The translations under genes were made by a program, and so were the position numbers. Positions 31,551-42,327 of a stretch of DNA of 64,000 nt are shown one piece after another (position 1 is the first letter of the stretch; each line of letters begins with the position of its first letter). Source of the stretch: Areca catechu (Eukaryota > Streptophyta > Magnoliopsida > Arecales > Arecaceae); NCBI GenBank assembly GCA_021397845.1, contig CM038044.1, positions 105,088,942 through 105,152,941 of the forward strand, given 5' to 3'. The notes below the pieces were generated by a model, which saw only the letters and a list, made by a program, of their open reading frames with translations, did not search any database and was not told where the DNA came from.

Positions 31551-32400
31551 GAGGGGGTGAAGGTTTGAGGGGATTCTTTTGCTGCACCTATGCTTGAAGA
31601 GAAAGAGCATCCATCCCCTGCTGCTGATGCCCCTTTAGAAACCCCAATCACCAGGTTAGTCTCCCGTCCACCTCTTTCACCTCCATTAGAATGGCTTCCG
31701 ATAGCCGTAGCTCCGCCCATGGGGATAGGGAACCAGGTCCTGGTAATATCCCATCATAAATGACCCAGGAGAGGGTAGAGGGTCTTAGGGTGAGGTATAA
31801 TATACCATTTACCTTACATTTGACCATCCCAAACTGGGAGGGAAAGGTGACTGGTCCATTGAATCTAGGAGCCCTTCCAATATATGAGGATCATCTCAAG
31901 GCCGGCCTTAGGTTTCCACTTCTTGATTTTTTCATCTAGATTTTCAACTCTTATAGAGTGACTCCTACGCAACTGACCCCGAATAGCATTCGGGCAATCA
32001 GCTGCTTCATGGTCCTCTGCCAGAGGGCCGAAGCCGAGCTGAGAGTGTCCCTTTTTGCAAATTTTTTTCTCCTGAAAAGAGATTTCCGAAGCCATGAGTG
32101 GTGGATGCTCAGTCCCTGCCCTGGTCGGAGGATCTTGGGGGGCTTTCCATCAGCCATCCATGGGTGGAAGTCCCGTTTCTTTTACATAGACGCCTGTAGC
32201 CTTGGGACTTCGAGCCGACATGGAGGAAGCCAAGGTCGAAGACTTTAGATGGCAGAAAGGTGCTACAGGCCGACGAGGCTGACTTTAATAGAATGGAGGA
32301 GGATAGCTCGTCATTTGTGAATGACCTGCTTTGGGAGGATAGCCTCCACTCGGCTGGAATCAGCCAACACCGATACTTGGATAGGGTAGAGGCCACCATC

Positions 32401-32467
32401 GTAGGTCTTCTATTTCTTCGGTCGGCCTTATTTTTCTGTTGCTGACTTTAAACTTGTTTTGTGGTAG
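32401..32467 (+). other. Candidate intron 1 of T1 aORF
   Basis: GTAGGT ... T-rich tract ... GTGGTAG, with homology to Element A resuming at GGKMKP. Inferred. Confidence 0.5.
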
Positions 32468-32988
32468 GTGGGAAAATGAAGCCGGATCGAGCGACGATCA
32501 TGGCACGGGCGGCCAAGAAGAGGGGCATCTGGGTCGTAGAGCCGACGATCGAAAGACGAAGAAGCAGCGGACGGAGGAGTCGGCTACTACCGTCGTGTCA
32601 GTGGACTCCGACGACCACGTACCTTTATCAAAGCGTCAGGTGGCGAGGGTGCCTGACATTCATCGTCAATCGGGCAGTCGGCCACCCAGCCAGGAGAGGA
32701 GCCATCAGGTTCGATCGATGTGGAGACGGCCCCAACCTCACCGCTCATTAAGCTGATAGAAGAGGTTCCCCGATAGCTGGAGAGAAGAGAGTAGCCGAAG
32801 GAGGGGGAGTCAACAAGGAGGGAGCCGGTGGAATTGGTTGTGAGGCGCACCAGCTCTGGCGCGCCCTACACAACCCTGAGCAGGCTAAAGACCTGCTCAA
32901 AAGGGCTGTCACAGACACCGAATGGAACGAGTCGAGTCGACAAACCATGAACGATGCCACAAGGAGCGCCTACCGCAATCTGATGGCA

Positions 32989-33064
32989 GTAAGTCTCCTT
33001 CTCCCAAGTCTTTGTCCTTTCCTTCGTCTTCTGTACATGACTAATGTTGTCCTGTCATTTGTAG
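32989..33064 (+). other. Candidate intron 2 of T1 aORF
   Basis: GTAAGT ... pyrimidine-rich ... TTTGTAG, splitting a YRNLMA exon end from LLHDISLMDDG. Element A has its intron (1302-1362) at the same place before LLHSISLMDDG. Best splice-site pair in the window. Confidence 0.65.
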
Positions 33065-34233
33065 CTCCTCCACGACATCTCATTGATGGACGATGGCCTC
33101 GGCGAGATGCTCTTCGTGAGAGAGCATTTCGTCAGGAAGGCCGAAGGGGCGGAGGCGACATGAAAGGCTGCCAAAGAAGAGCTGTATGCCTGTCAGGCCA
33201 AGGTAGAGGCCCATAAAAAGCTGGCGAAAGACCTGCAGACCTAGCTGGCCGATCGGGAGGCTAGCTTGAAGAAAAGGAAGAAGAATCTAAGATCCTTGGC
33301 TCATCAGCTAGCCAAAGAGGAGGCACGGTTGGTCGAGTCAGAAAGGCACTCGCGAGGCCACTGAGCCACGTCAGAAAAGTACATGGGCCTGCTGAGGGAG
33401 GCCCAGGAGCAGATGGCAGAAATGGTCGTCGACGCCGTGGAGAAGTACAAAGCTTCCATCAATTTCAAGGAAGAGATGGATGAGGCTAGAGCGGTCGGCT
33501 TTGACTTCGACTATGAGGAGTGCCTGTCGAAGGTCAGCGATGCATTCCCAGAGCTAGATTTTTCCTTCATGCAGCTACTGAGGCAAGCGAAAGAGGAGGG
33601 AGTGGAAGAGGGAGCGAACCCGACCGGTGACGGGATCGACATGTAGACCACGACCAATGAAGGAGAGATAGGAGGCCCCTCGGAGTTCGGAGCTGATGTC
33701 CAGGTTGTAGCTGATGCGAGAATGGCAGATGTCCCGGTCGAAACTTCAGACATGGCGGAAGAGGCCGAAGTCGAAGTTCTACTTATACATCCAAAGGGTC
33801 AGACTATAGAGTTTGTGAAAGTCTGACCCGCCCCTTGTAAAAAAACTGTTTGCTATGGAATAGAAATTCTTCTTTCTTTGATACATCTTCTGTGTATATT
33901 TATATTAATATGGGGTCGGTTAGATTGACCAAAACTTTTTCTTGCAAAAATGTTTCTAAGTGTTGGACAGTTGGCTCAATTTGAACACAAGTCCTCCAAA
34001 GTAAACTTTGAACGGTTGCTCAGTCTAAACCCAAACCCTTAGAAATTTTTCTAAGTATTGGTCCGTCAGCTCAAGCTTGAACTCCCCTCTTTCTTGGAAG
34101 CATTTCTAAGGAAACCTTGGACTTAGCCGCTCATAAGGTAATCCTCCCAGATACTTAGGGACTCCAAGTAGCATTTTTCGAGCGAGGTCAAATCTTCGAG
34201 TGGACTGCTTTGAAGTCTCTGCCGACTGGGGTC

Positions 34234-34710
34234 GGACTTTCAGAAGTGGGCTGCCCTAGAGCTTCTACTGACTGGAGTCAGACTTTTGGAAGTAGGCTGC
34301 CTTAGAGCCTCTGTCGATCGGAGTTAGACTTTCATAAGTGGGCTGCCCTAGAGCCTCTGCCGACCGGAGTTGGACTTTTGAAAGCGGGCTACCCTAGAGC
34401 CTCTGCTGACCGGAGTTGGACTTTCAAAAGTGGGCTGCCCTAGAGCCTCTATCGATCGAAGTTAGTCTTTTGGAAGTGGGCTGCCCTAGAGCCTTTGCCG
34501 ACCGAGGTCAGACTTTCAGAAGCGGGCTGCCTTAGAGCCTCTACCAACCAGAGTCGGACTTTCGGAAGCGGGCTGCCTTAAAGCCTCTGCCAATCGAAGT
34601 CGGACTTTCGGAAGCGAGCTGCCCTAGAGCCTCTGTCGATCGAAGTCGGACTTTCGAAAGCCAGCTACCTTAGAGCCTCTGTCGACCGGAGTTGGACTTT
34701 TGGAAGTGGC
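34234..34710. repeat. 46-bp tandem repeat, ten full copies plus a partial, T1
   Basis: Units begin GGACTTTCAGAAGTGGGCTG and end CCGACCGGAGTT-like. It is the same repeat as 2521-2763 in Element A with one extra base per unit, and at the same place between pol and aORF. Copy number and divergence are higher here. Confidence 0.92.
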
Positions 34711-34779
34711 TTTATAGGAGAAGTTATGGCCTTTATTGATAGTATTTATGAAGGTTGTCTACATTCCATGGACGTGGCA

Positions 34780-35990
34780 CTTACCGTCCGTCTAAATTCT
34801 CCAGTCGATATGTTCCGACTCGGATCACTTCGATCACTTGATAAGGGCCCTCCCAGTTGGGGGAGAGTTTTCCTTGCTTGGTTGGTCATGAGATTTCTGT
34901 CCTCCACAAAAGCAGGTCCCCGACCCGGAAGGTTCGAGCCTTGACTCGAGAGTTATAGTATTTGGCCATCTTCTGATGATACGTCACCATCTTCAAACTC
35001 GCTTAGAGTCTGGTTTCTTTAAGTAAATCTAGGTCAGCCCTCTTTCATTCTGAGTTGGTTGGTTTGGCAAAATGATCAATCCACAGGGATTGCAAGGAAA
35101 CTTCCATAAGTATGACTACTTCACTCCTGTAGGTCAAACTAAATGGAGTCTGTCCAATCGCCATTCGGGAGGTTGTCTGATAGGCCTAGAGCATTGAGTG
35201 AAGCTCTTCCGCCCAGAGTCCCTTGGCATCGTTCAGTCGGGTCTTTAGTCCATGCAGGATCGTCCGATTGGTGACTTCAGCTTCTCCATTGGATTGAGGA
35301 TGGCTGACTGAAGTTAGCCGATGGGAAATGTGATAGTGCTGGTAAAATTCTCGAAACTTGGGATTGTCGAATTGCCTTCCGTTGTCTGTAATAATTGTTT
35401 GCGGTATGCCGAACCGGAAGATGATAAAATTTCGAACAAAATTCTTCACTTTGGCTTCTGTAATCTATGCTAGTGACACAGCTTCCACCCATTTGGTGAA
35501 GTAATTAATGGCCACAATCAAAAATTTTTACTGGCCGGACGTTGGGGGTAAAGGCCCCAGGATGTCCATCCCCATTGCGTGAATGGCCAAGGTGCGGTGA
35601 GTGGGATCAGTTGACTGGCCGACCTTCTTTGAATGTTAGAGTATCTTTGACACACATCACACTTTCCAATGAAGTCCGATGCATCCCTTTGGATGGTCGT
35701 CCAGTAATATCCTTATCGAATGATTTTGTAAGCCAATGACCTTCCTCCTAGGTGGTCACCACAGATGTCTTCGTGTACTTCTCTGAGTACGTAGTCGGTG
35801 TCAGTCGATCCCAAGCACTTCAATAAGGGTTGCAAAAATGTCCGTTTGTAAAGAGTACCATCAAGGACGACGTACTTTGAGACTGTCTAGCGTACATGCT
35901 TGGCTTCGATCGTATTTTCTGGTAGGGTCCCTTTGACAAGGAATGCAAGAATAGGGTCCCCAAGAAGCTTCTTGCTCCACTTAGTGGACT
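34780..35990 (-). pseudogene. T1 integrase
   Basis: Minus strand, from right: a zinc-binding region with H.. and C.. remnants, a core with VKNFVRNFIIFRFGIPQ and IITDNGRQFDNPKF (35449-35290), then NGEAEVTNRTILHGLKTRL and the C-terminal part with the PWNVDNL-like end near 34780. Broken into several frames. Confidence 0.8.
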
Positions 35991-36019
35991 TCTGTTATCT
36001 CTTAAAAAATGCTTGGATG

Positions 36020-36922
36020 CTACAGATACTCTATGAAGGTCTGGTTGGAGGTGTTGGTAATGACCGTAGCAAACTGCGACAAAACGTCCACCCGGGAGTT
36101 TTGCAATCGAGGTATATGGAGAATTTCGAAAAACTTAAGCTGAGTCACGAGGATTTGTACCTTGCTCAAGTACTTGGCCAGGGTCGAATCTCTCACCTCG
36201 AATTCACCCTTCACATGGTTCACCACCAGTTGGAAGTCGGAGAAGGCCCTGATCCGGCTGATGCCTAGCTCGTTGGCTATCCTTAGTCCTGCAAGGAGGG
36301 CTTTATATTCTGCTTGGTTGTTTGACACCTGAAATGCAAAGTGTAAAGCATACTCCAAGCTCTGTCCATTGGGGTCGGCTAAGATTAGGCCTGCTCCGCA
36401 GACTGCAAGATTAGATGCTTCATCCACATGGAGAGTCCAGGCGGACTCTACTTCTCCAACAGTATCATCTTCAGGTGCGTCGACCGCTTGTGAAGGTACC
36501 TCCTGTCTCTAGGTGTACTCTGCTATGAAGTCAGCGATTACCTGAACTTTCATGGTCGACTGAGATTGGAAAGAGATGTCGAATTCACCAAGCTTGATGG
36601 CCCACTTGGCGAGCCAACCAGATGTGTCTGGGCTCCTAAGGACTGCTTTGAGAGGTTGATCGGACAGGACGACAATCGGATGCACTTGGAAGTAGGGTCG
36701 CAAGCACTTGGCTGCTATGACCAAGGAGTAGACAAGCTTCTGCATCTTAGGATATCTCATTTTAGCATCATGGAGAACTTTGCTGATATAATAGACAGGC
36801 TTTTGCTGATTGCTTTCTCCCACCCGAACAAGGATGGAGCTTACTGCTTCGTCCGATGCCGATAAGTACAAGTATAAGGGCACTCCTTCCGTCGGCTTGG
36901 CCAATAAAGGAGGGTTCTTCAA
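36020..36922 (-). pseudogene. T1 RNase H and second (archaeal-type) RNase H
   Basis: 36922-36509 is the first RNase H (LYLYLSASDEAVSSILVRV, KPVYYISKVL, YSLVIAAKCLRPYF). 36427-36020 is the second, opening DEASNLAVCGAGLILADP and containing NNQAEYKALLAGLRIANEL and DFQLVVNHVKGEFE. Both open over most of their length, split by a stop. Confidence 0.85.
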
Positions 36923-36985
36923 GTAATCTATTAAAGCTTCAAAAGTCGATCGACACTCGTTGGTCCACTGAAAGCGATCCGACTG

Positions 36986-37723
36986 TCATAACATTTTGAA
37001 AAAGGGGAGAGATTTCTCAAACGACCGGGAAATGAAGCAGCCGAGAGAGGCTATTCGGCCTGTAAGTTCTTGCACTTGCTTCTTGCTGGTCATATTCTCC
37101 ATGTTGATGACAGCTTTGATCTTATTAGTGTTGACTTCAATCCCTCTTTGCATAACCAAAAAGCCAAGAAACTTTCTGGAGGTCATCCCAAAGATGCACT
37201 TGGCGGGGTTCAGCTTCATCCGATGATGCCTCAAGGCATCAAAGGATTCCTGCAAGTCTCTAATATGGTCGGCTCTGTGGAGGCTTTTAACTATCATATC
37301 ATCAACATAGGCCTCCATATTTCTTCCAAGTTACCCCTCGAAAACTCGGTTGATCAGCCTTTGGAAAGTGGCACCGGCATTCTTCAGGCCGAAAGGCATC
37401 ATCTTGTAGTAATATAATCCCTTATTAGTGATAAAGGCTATCTTTTCTTCATCCTCCGAGTGCATCCTGATTTGGTTGTAGCCGGAGAAGGCATCCATGA
37501 AGCTCAAAAGTTGATGACCGGCCATGGCATCCACCAATTGGTCAATCTTGGGCAAGGAAAAGTTGTCCTTCAGACAAGTCTTGTTGAGGTTGGTGTAGTC
37601 CATGCATATCCTCCATTTTTCATTGGCTTTCCTTATGATTACAACATTCACCAGCCAGTCAGGGTAGTGGGCCTCTCTGATGAAGCTAGCATCGGAGAGC
37701 TTCTTGACCTCTTCGTTAATCAC
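36986..37723 (-). pseudogene. T1 reverse transcriptase
   Basis: 37723-37331: KKLSDASFIREAHYPDWL, KWRICMDYTNLNKTC, GLKNAGATFQRLINRVFEG; a stop at about 37330 separates it from 37318-36986, which keeps the catalytic MEAYVDDMIVKSL. RT function would need both parts. Confidence 0.85.
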
Positions 37724-38065
37724 CCTCTATCTTTCAGGGGCGAAGCTCCTCTTCTTTTACCTAATGGGTTTGTAGGTCAGACCCACTCTGAGCTGGTAGG
37801 TTATGACCTCCAACGGGATGCCTAGCATGTCCGACGGTTACCAAGCAAAGATGTCAGCATTCTCCCGTAAAAAGCTGACCAACTCTAACTTAGCTTCTTC
37901 ATTGAGTGTACTCCCAATTTGCAGGACCTTAGTGGGATCATCTTCCTGAAGAGGTACAAACAGGATCTTCTTGATCGATTGTCCGTAAGAGTCGGCTTCG
38001 GCCCTGGGGTCAAGCTGTTCCAGAGTGGAACGATCTTCAGACTACCTATCCTGGATGGTCAGACA

Positions 38066-38470
38066 TTACTTGGCCATCCTTTGGTCTCCCCTCATAACTC
38101 CAACCCTGTTTCGAGTCAAAAATTTTGCCAACAGGTGGTAGGTAGAGATGATGGCCCGGAACTTGTTGAGGGCCAGTCGGCCCAATATGACGTTGTAAGC
38201 CGAGATCGTACGTACGACCACAAAGTTGATGGGGAGAGTCTTCTGGTAAGGCTCTGTCCCGATTGTCATGGGCAGAGTTACCTCTCTTTCCACTCCGATG
38301 GAGTTTCCCCCGAAGCCTGTCAACGACATGGGGGATTCTTATAGCCTTGATCTAGACAGGTTCATTCTGACAAAAGCATCATACAGCAAAACTTCCGTGG
38401 AGCTTCCATTATTAATAAGGATCCTCTTTACATCATAATTGGCAATCACTACCGACACAACTACAGGATC
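38066..38470 (-). pseudogene. T1 aspartic protease, catalytic Asp replaced
   Basis: Near 38415 the active-site loop reads ILINNGSSTEVLLYDAF where Element A has VLIDNGS, so the catalytic Asp is Asn. Downstream 38329-38066 is open (LTGFGGNSIGVEREVTLP, LGRLALNKFRAIISTYHLL). Confidence 0.8.
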
Positions 38471-38599
38471 ATTTCCAGAGATTTGGGCTTATAGGAGGTC
38501 TTTGTCGGAGAAGCTAATTACATTAAAAGCCACAGACCTTTTCACAATGTCTTGGTCTTCCTCATATCTCCAGTCGGATCGACGGTGTAGCATGCCAAC

Positions 38600-40080
38600 A
38601 TTCCTGTCAGTCGGATGCTAGTTGGGAAGCTCTATCTCCTCTGGGGTGTCTCTGGCAGTCAAAGTTTCAGCCCGATTCCTATGGGGTCAGACATACTTGT
38701 ACAGGTATCCCCTCCTGATGAGGTCTTTACTTGCATCCTTCAGCTGGAGGAAGTCTTCAGTGTTGTGTCCATTATTCCGGTGGAATCTACAGTACTTGTC
38801 TATATTCTTGGATATGGAGGGGCCCCTCATCGGACGAGGCCTTTGCAGGAAGGTCTTGTTCTCAATTTCCATGGGAATCTTCTCTCTCGGAAGGGATAGG
38901 GGCGCATAGGATTCGAACCTCCTGGGGAAGTCCTTCGGCTTTGGGCTGCGACGTCGGGTCAAATTGTTGCCATCGCTTGGAGGTCGAACTTCGGGGGCCT
39001 TGTTGCTCTGCTTCTTGGGAGCCGACCTCCCTTTAGCCCGGCATCAGCTCATCGCTTGCTCTTCTGGCAGGGCATATTTTTGTGCCGGGGCCAGCAGCTC
39101 AGAGTATCTTGTCGGGAATCTCTTGTCCAGGGAGAATGTGAGCCTGGACGAGCACAACCCTCTCTTGAAGACCAACATAGCTACATCTTCATTGAGGTTC
39201 GGGATCTCTATGGCCGCTGAGTTGAATCGGGCCATGTAGTCCTGGAGAGTCTCTTCTTCCTTTTGCAGTACAAGGAAGAGGCAGTCAGTGTTCCTCAGCG
39301 TTCGACTATAAGTCCTGAAATGGGAGAAAAAGAGTTTTTCAACCTGGATGAAGGAATGGATCATACCTAGTCGGATGGCGGAGAACCATATCCAAGCCAC
39401 CTTCTTGAGCATTGCAGGGAAGGCGATGCAGTGGAGGGCGTTGGAGGTGCCCTATACCATCATGTGGACCTTGTAGGTGCCCAGATGGTCCAGTGGATCG
39501 GTGGTGCCGTCGTAGGCATCCACCTGAGGAATCTTGAAGTGATAGGGGATAGGCTCCTCCATGATTTCGGCAGAAAAAGGCGGGCGGGAGTCATACACCT
39601 ACCCTCCATCAACTTTTTGCCGATCGACCAGCACAGTGATCTGCTTTTCCATGCACTGGAGTTTGCTGTTGTAATCTCTTGGGACCTCGCTACAGTACTG
39701 GTCATCATCGGGGACTGAGTCAGCAGAGGAGGGTGAGGCGGACCTCACTCTCTTCCATCAACATGAGCCCTCTGGGACCTTCGGGGCTTAGGAGCAATGT
39801 AGGAATGGGGTTGAGAGATTTCACGCTGTCGGCTTCCTTCAGCAGCAGGTCGCTAACTGGTTTGGGATGTAGCATGCGGCTACTGTTGGTTGTTAGCCGC
39901 GTCTTGGATGTTCTGAACCATAGGGACGAGGGTGTCGATGCGGTTCAGCAAGGTCTGGAACTGCTGTTGTCCCAGAGTGACAGTGGGCTCAGCGATGTCA
40001 TTCTCCCTAAGAGGTACTTCCGACCTGGACGGGGAGTGACCTCTCCTAGCGGAGGTATCCTGGGCTCTTCCTTTTGCCAT
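38600..40080 (-). pseudogene. T1 gag
   Basis: The start at 40080 (MAKGRAQDTSARRGHSPS) aligns with Element A MARGRTRSVSTRGGHSHQ. Then LGQQQFQTLLNRIDTL, a capsid-like block with EETLQDYMARFNSAAIEI (39412-39044), and a nucleocapsid-like block with YCRFHRNNGHNTEDFLQL near 38770, where a final Cys is Phe. Frameshifts near 39900, 39500 and 39000. Confidence 0.8.
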
Positions 40081-40125
40081 TTCTCTGCCTGGTAGGTGGA
40101 TTCCTCCTTTTAAAGAAGGGAGTAG

Positions 40126-40145
40126 CCCTTCCTTTAGCACTAATA
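40126..40145 (-). other. T1 primer-binding site position
   Basis: The minus strand reads TATTAGTGCTAAAGGAAGGG next to the LTR, a decayed form of the motif in A and T0. Confidence 0.6.
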
Positions 40146-40809
40146 TGTTATTGCAACTTCTCCTAGACTGAGTTTGGTCAGCATGGCTGGAGTGCTCCTG
40201 TCCTGGTTCTTGTAAAAAAGTCTCTAAGGGCTAGTGGTGTTCCGGTGGGGGACACTCCGATGCTTAAGTTAGCGGGAGCTTGAGGGTAACAGAATGGAGG
40301 AATCAAACGAGATCAGCTTGTGGAGCAGGAAGAGGGTGCTTGCGGAGAGTGAAAGAGAGCCCTCTTGCCCAGAGTCCCCCGGTTTATCTTATATAGGTGC
40401 GGAACGTTACCAGAATCTGTTAGGGACTAGGAACGGAATGACTGATCCGCCCCTAGGAGAATCTAGGAGTGGCCACGTGGCACCACGATAAGGCAACATC
40501 GTGGAGCTAGTGAAATAGTGGCACTGATGTGTCAGGATTCTGTTGCAACAGAATTCTGGTACCAACTGGAGGAGGCTTCTGGAGTCTCCCAGGATGATCT
40601 TTGGATCAATACAAGCCCTTCTAGAGTAGGTCGATCGGACCACAGCAGGAGTGGGTCGGTCGGACCATAGCAGGAGTGGGTCGGTCGGACCACAGCAGGA
40701 GTGGACTGCTTGGGCCTCAGCGGGAGTGGGTCAGCCGGACCTCTACAGGAATGGGTCGCTTAGACCTCAGCGTCGGTCTGGTTCGAAGGTGAGCCAATTG
40801 GGTATAACA
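40146..40809 (-). repeat. T1 5' LTR (664 bp)
   Basis: Begins TGTTATTGCAACTTC and ends GGGTATAACA. Followed by GTAGC (40810-40814). Confidence 0.92.
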
Positions 40810-40814
40810 GTAGC

Positions 40815-41406
40815 AGTCCATGGTTGGAATAAGCCGCTAGCTGAGTTTGAAATGATCCATAGGTAGAAAGTGAACATGGATTTCTTCTATAGTCTATGAA
40901 GTCCACGAGCAGGGCGAGTTGGTGATGATAGTGGTGACCATTGTTAGAGCTCACATGGAGCAAGAAAACATAGGGATTCCCTGATTGAGTTCCGAGCATG
41001 GAAGGCTGGGCTGGAATGGTCAGAATCGACGAGCGAGGTAGAGCTGTGCGATTGCGATGAATGCTGAAACAACTAAGAACAAAGTGGCTGGTTGTTGGAT
41101 GATACTGAGAACATGCGATCCAGACTGTTGAAGTTCAAAGCAACAATAAGTGGGGACACTAGGATTTGATGGTTGGGATTTTTGGAACTAAAGATGGTTA
41201 GCAAGGAAACAAGCAAAATAGAATGCAAAACCATCAAGGAGAACGATACACCATATTTTGTGGAATCAAGGGAAATGACTTGCTGTTGGGACTTCTACAT
41301 GGATAAGGAATGGATCACGATAAGTGAAGAAAGGGCTGCTGGGACTCATTGAATAGAGGATGAAAGCAATTGGAACAATCGAAACAGAAAAACAAGAGGC
41401 TCGGAT
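40815..41406. other. Unassigned DNA right of T1
   Basis: No ORF longer than about 80 codons with any family signature. It may be G2 internal sequence or another inserted element. Confidence 0.4.
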
Positions 41407-41691
41407 CTATGAGACTAAGCTACTGGAATTCTGAAACAAATGAAAAGAATCATGGATCGGGTTTTGCAATGGATCTACTTCGCTGGAATTGTTGGATGGG
41501 TTTTGAATAGAAGATGGTTGGAATGGCATACGAGGTAGAGCAAGGGAGCAATCGCCAGATTTGTTAGCCGTAGAATCAATGCGGTGTTGAACTGTAGAAC
41601 AAACGATGACCACGATCACTAAAATAGAGTGGGATTTGGGTAGTTGGATACAAGCTAAAACTAGGAGCGGAAGGATGACTCTCCATTGCAT
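41407..41691 (-). CDS. Hypothetical small protein with a signal-peptide-like N-terminus
   Basis: 94 codons. The first 22 residues (MQWRVILPLLVLACIQLP, then KSHS) look like a secretory signal: a basic residue, a hydrophobic stretch and a polar end. The rest is Ser/Asn-rich with two Cys and no known domain. A TATA box on the same strand lies 155 bases before the ATG. It sits among retroelement debris and may be chance. I do not recognise it. Confidence 0.25.
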   Translation of the reverse strand: MQWRVILPLLVLACIQLPKSHSILVIVVIVCSTVQHRIDSTANKSGDCSLALPRMPFQPSSIQNPSNNSSEVDPLQNPIHDSFHLFQNSSSLVS

Positions 41692-41845
41692 GAAAACAGA
41701 GAAAAGATCGGAGGAAGAGGGGATGGATAAATTGAGTGTTTGAATTCGAAATGATTTTGTTATGGATTCTTCGCGCGGAACCGAAGGAACTGCATGATGA
41801 TTTTTGAGTTGGGAAGATAAGATGCGAGGCAGACGTGTCTCCCTC

Positions 41846-41853
41846 TATTTATA
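41846..41853 (-). promoter_or_regulatory. TATA box candidate on the minus strand
   Basis: The minus strand reads TATAAATAGAGGG, a strong plant TATA context, upstream of the ORF at 41691. It could equally be the promoter of an unrecognised LTR. Confidence 0.45.
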
Positions 41854-42237
41854 AAATAGCAGCAGCCCTCGGATCAAGAGGTAGAGAATTTCCCCACACT
41901 GCATTTTTTTTTCTTTCCTCTATCCAACTTTAATGCCATAAGCCAAAGCCTTCTACGCTGTCTCCCTCTTTTTTTTTCAAGTCTTCCTCCCATTGCAAAA
42001 TTACATAGCTTGGCTCCTTTTATCTTCCTTCACACCAATTCATCTTTCCTTCCCATAGACATACTATCTATCTACTCTCATTACACCACATACAAGCCCA
42101 AATCCATCAACATCAGGCTCCACCTTTCCTCCATTTTTCCATCTAGTGCCTAGAACTTGTTCAAGTATGAAGATATCAGTGAGGATGATGGTGGGAAGTT
42201 TGTTGATGGAAGGCTAGATCTCCAGTTTTTTGGGACT

Positions 42238-42327
42238 TCACTATAGTTCTTGAACAGGTGGTGTTCTTCACTGTAGTGCTTGAACAGGCAGTGTTCTTTA
42301 ATGTAGTGCTTGAGCAAGCGGTGTTCT
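42238..42327. repeat. 30-bp tandem repeat, three copies
   Basis: Units TCACTATAGTTCTTGAACAG plus GTGGTGTTCT, repeated at 42268 and 42298 with few changes. Confidence 0.9.

Larger units (their letters stand above)
31691..33826 (+). pseudogene. T1 antisense extra ORF (aORF), gypsy-type transposase family, spliced, broken
   Basis: Starts MASDSRSSAHGDREPG and has a stop near 31757, then GALPIYEDHLKAGLRFPL and NSYRVTPTQLTPNSIRAI, the same domain as 177-700 in Element A. The middle block (KMKPDRATIMARAAKKRG; SVDSDDHVPLSKRQ) and C-terminal coiled coil (LAKDLQT, EASLKKRKKNLRSLAHQL) follow, then 33383-33646, open and ending near EGANPTGDGIDM. The tail ends KGQTIEFVKV at 33826. Candidate introns: 32401-32467 and 32989-33064. 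Stops near 31757, 31938 and 32248 and frameshifts mean the copy is not functional now. The protein's role is unknown. Confidence 0.75.
30166..40809 (-). mobile_element. T1: complete Tat-type Ty3/gypsy element nested in G2
   Basis: Both LTRs are present, with GGAGC before and GTAGC after (4 of 5 matching). Read on the minus strand: 5' LTR (40146-40809), PBS, gag, protease, RT, two RNases H, integrase, 46-bp repeats, opposite-strand aORF with its own promoter, PPT and 3' LTR (30166-30927). Same architecture as Element A. Scattered stops, and the protease Asp is lost, so it is not autonomous now. Confidence 0.92.

Noticed and set aside
2521..34710. CRISPR-like array
   Set aside because: The 45/46-bp units are contiguous with no unique spacers, and the DNA is plant nuclear.
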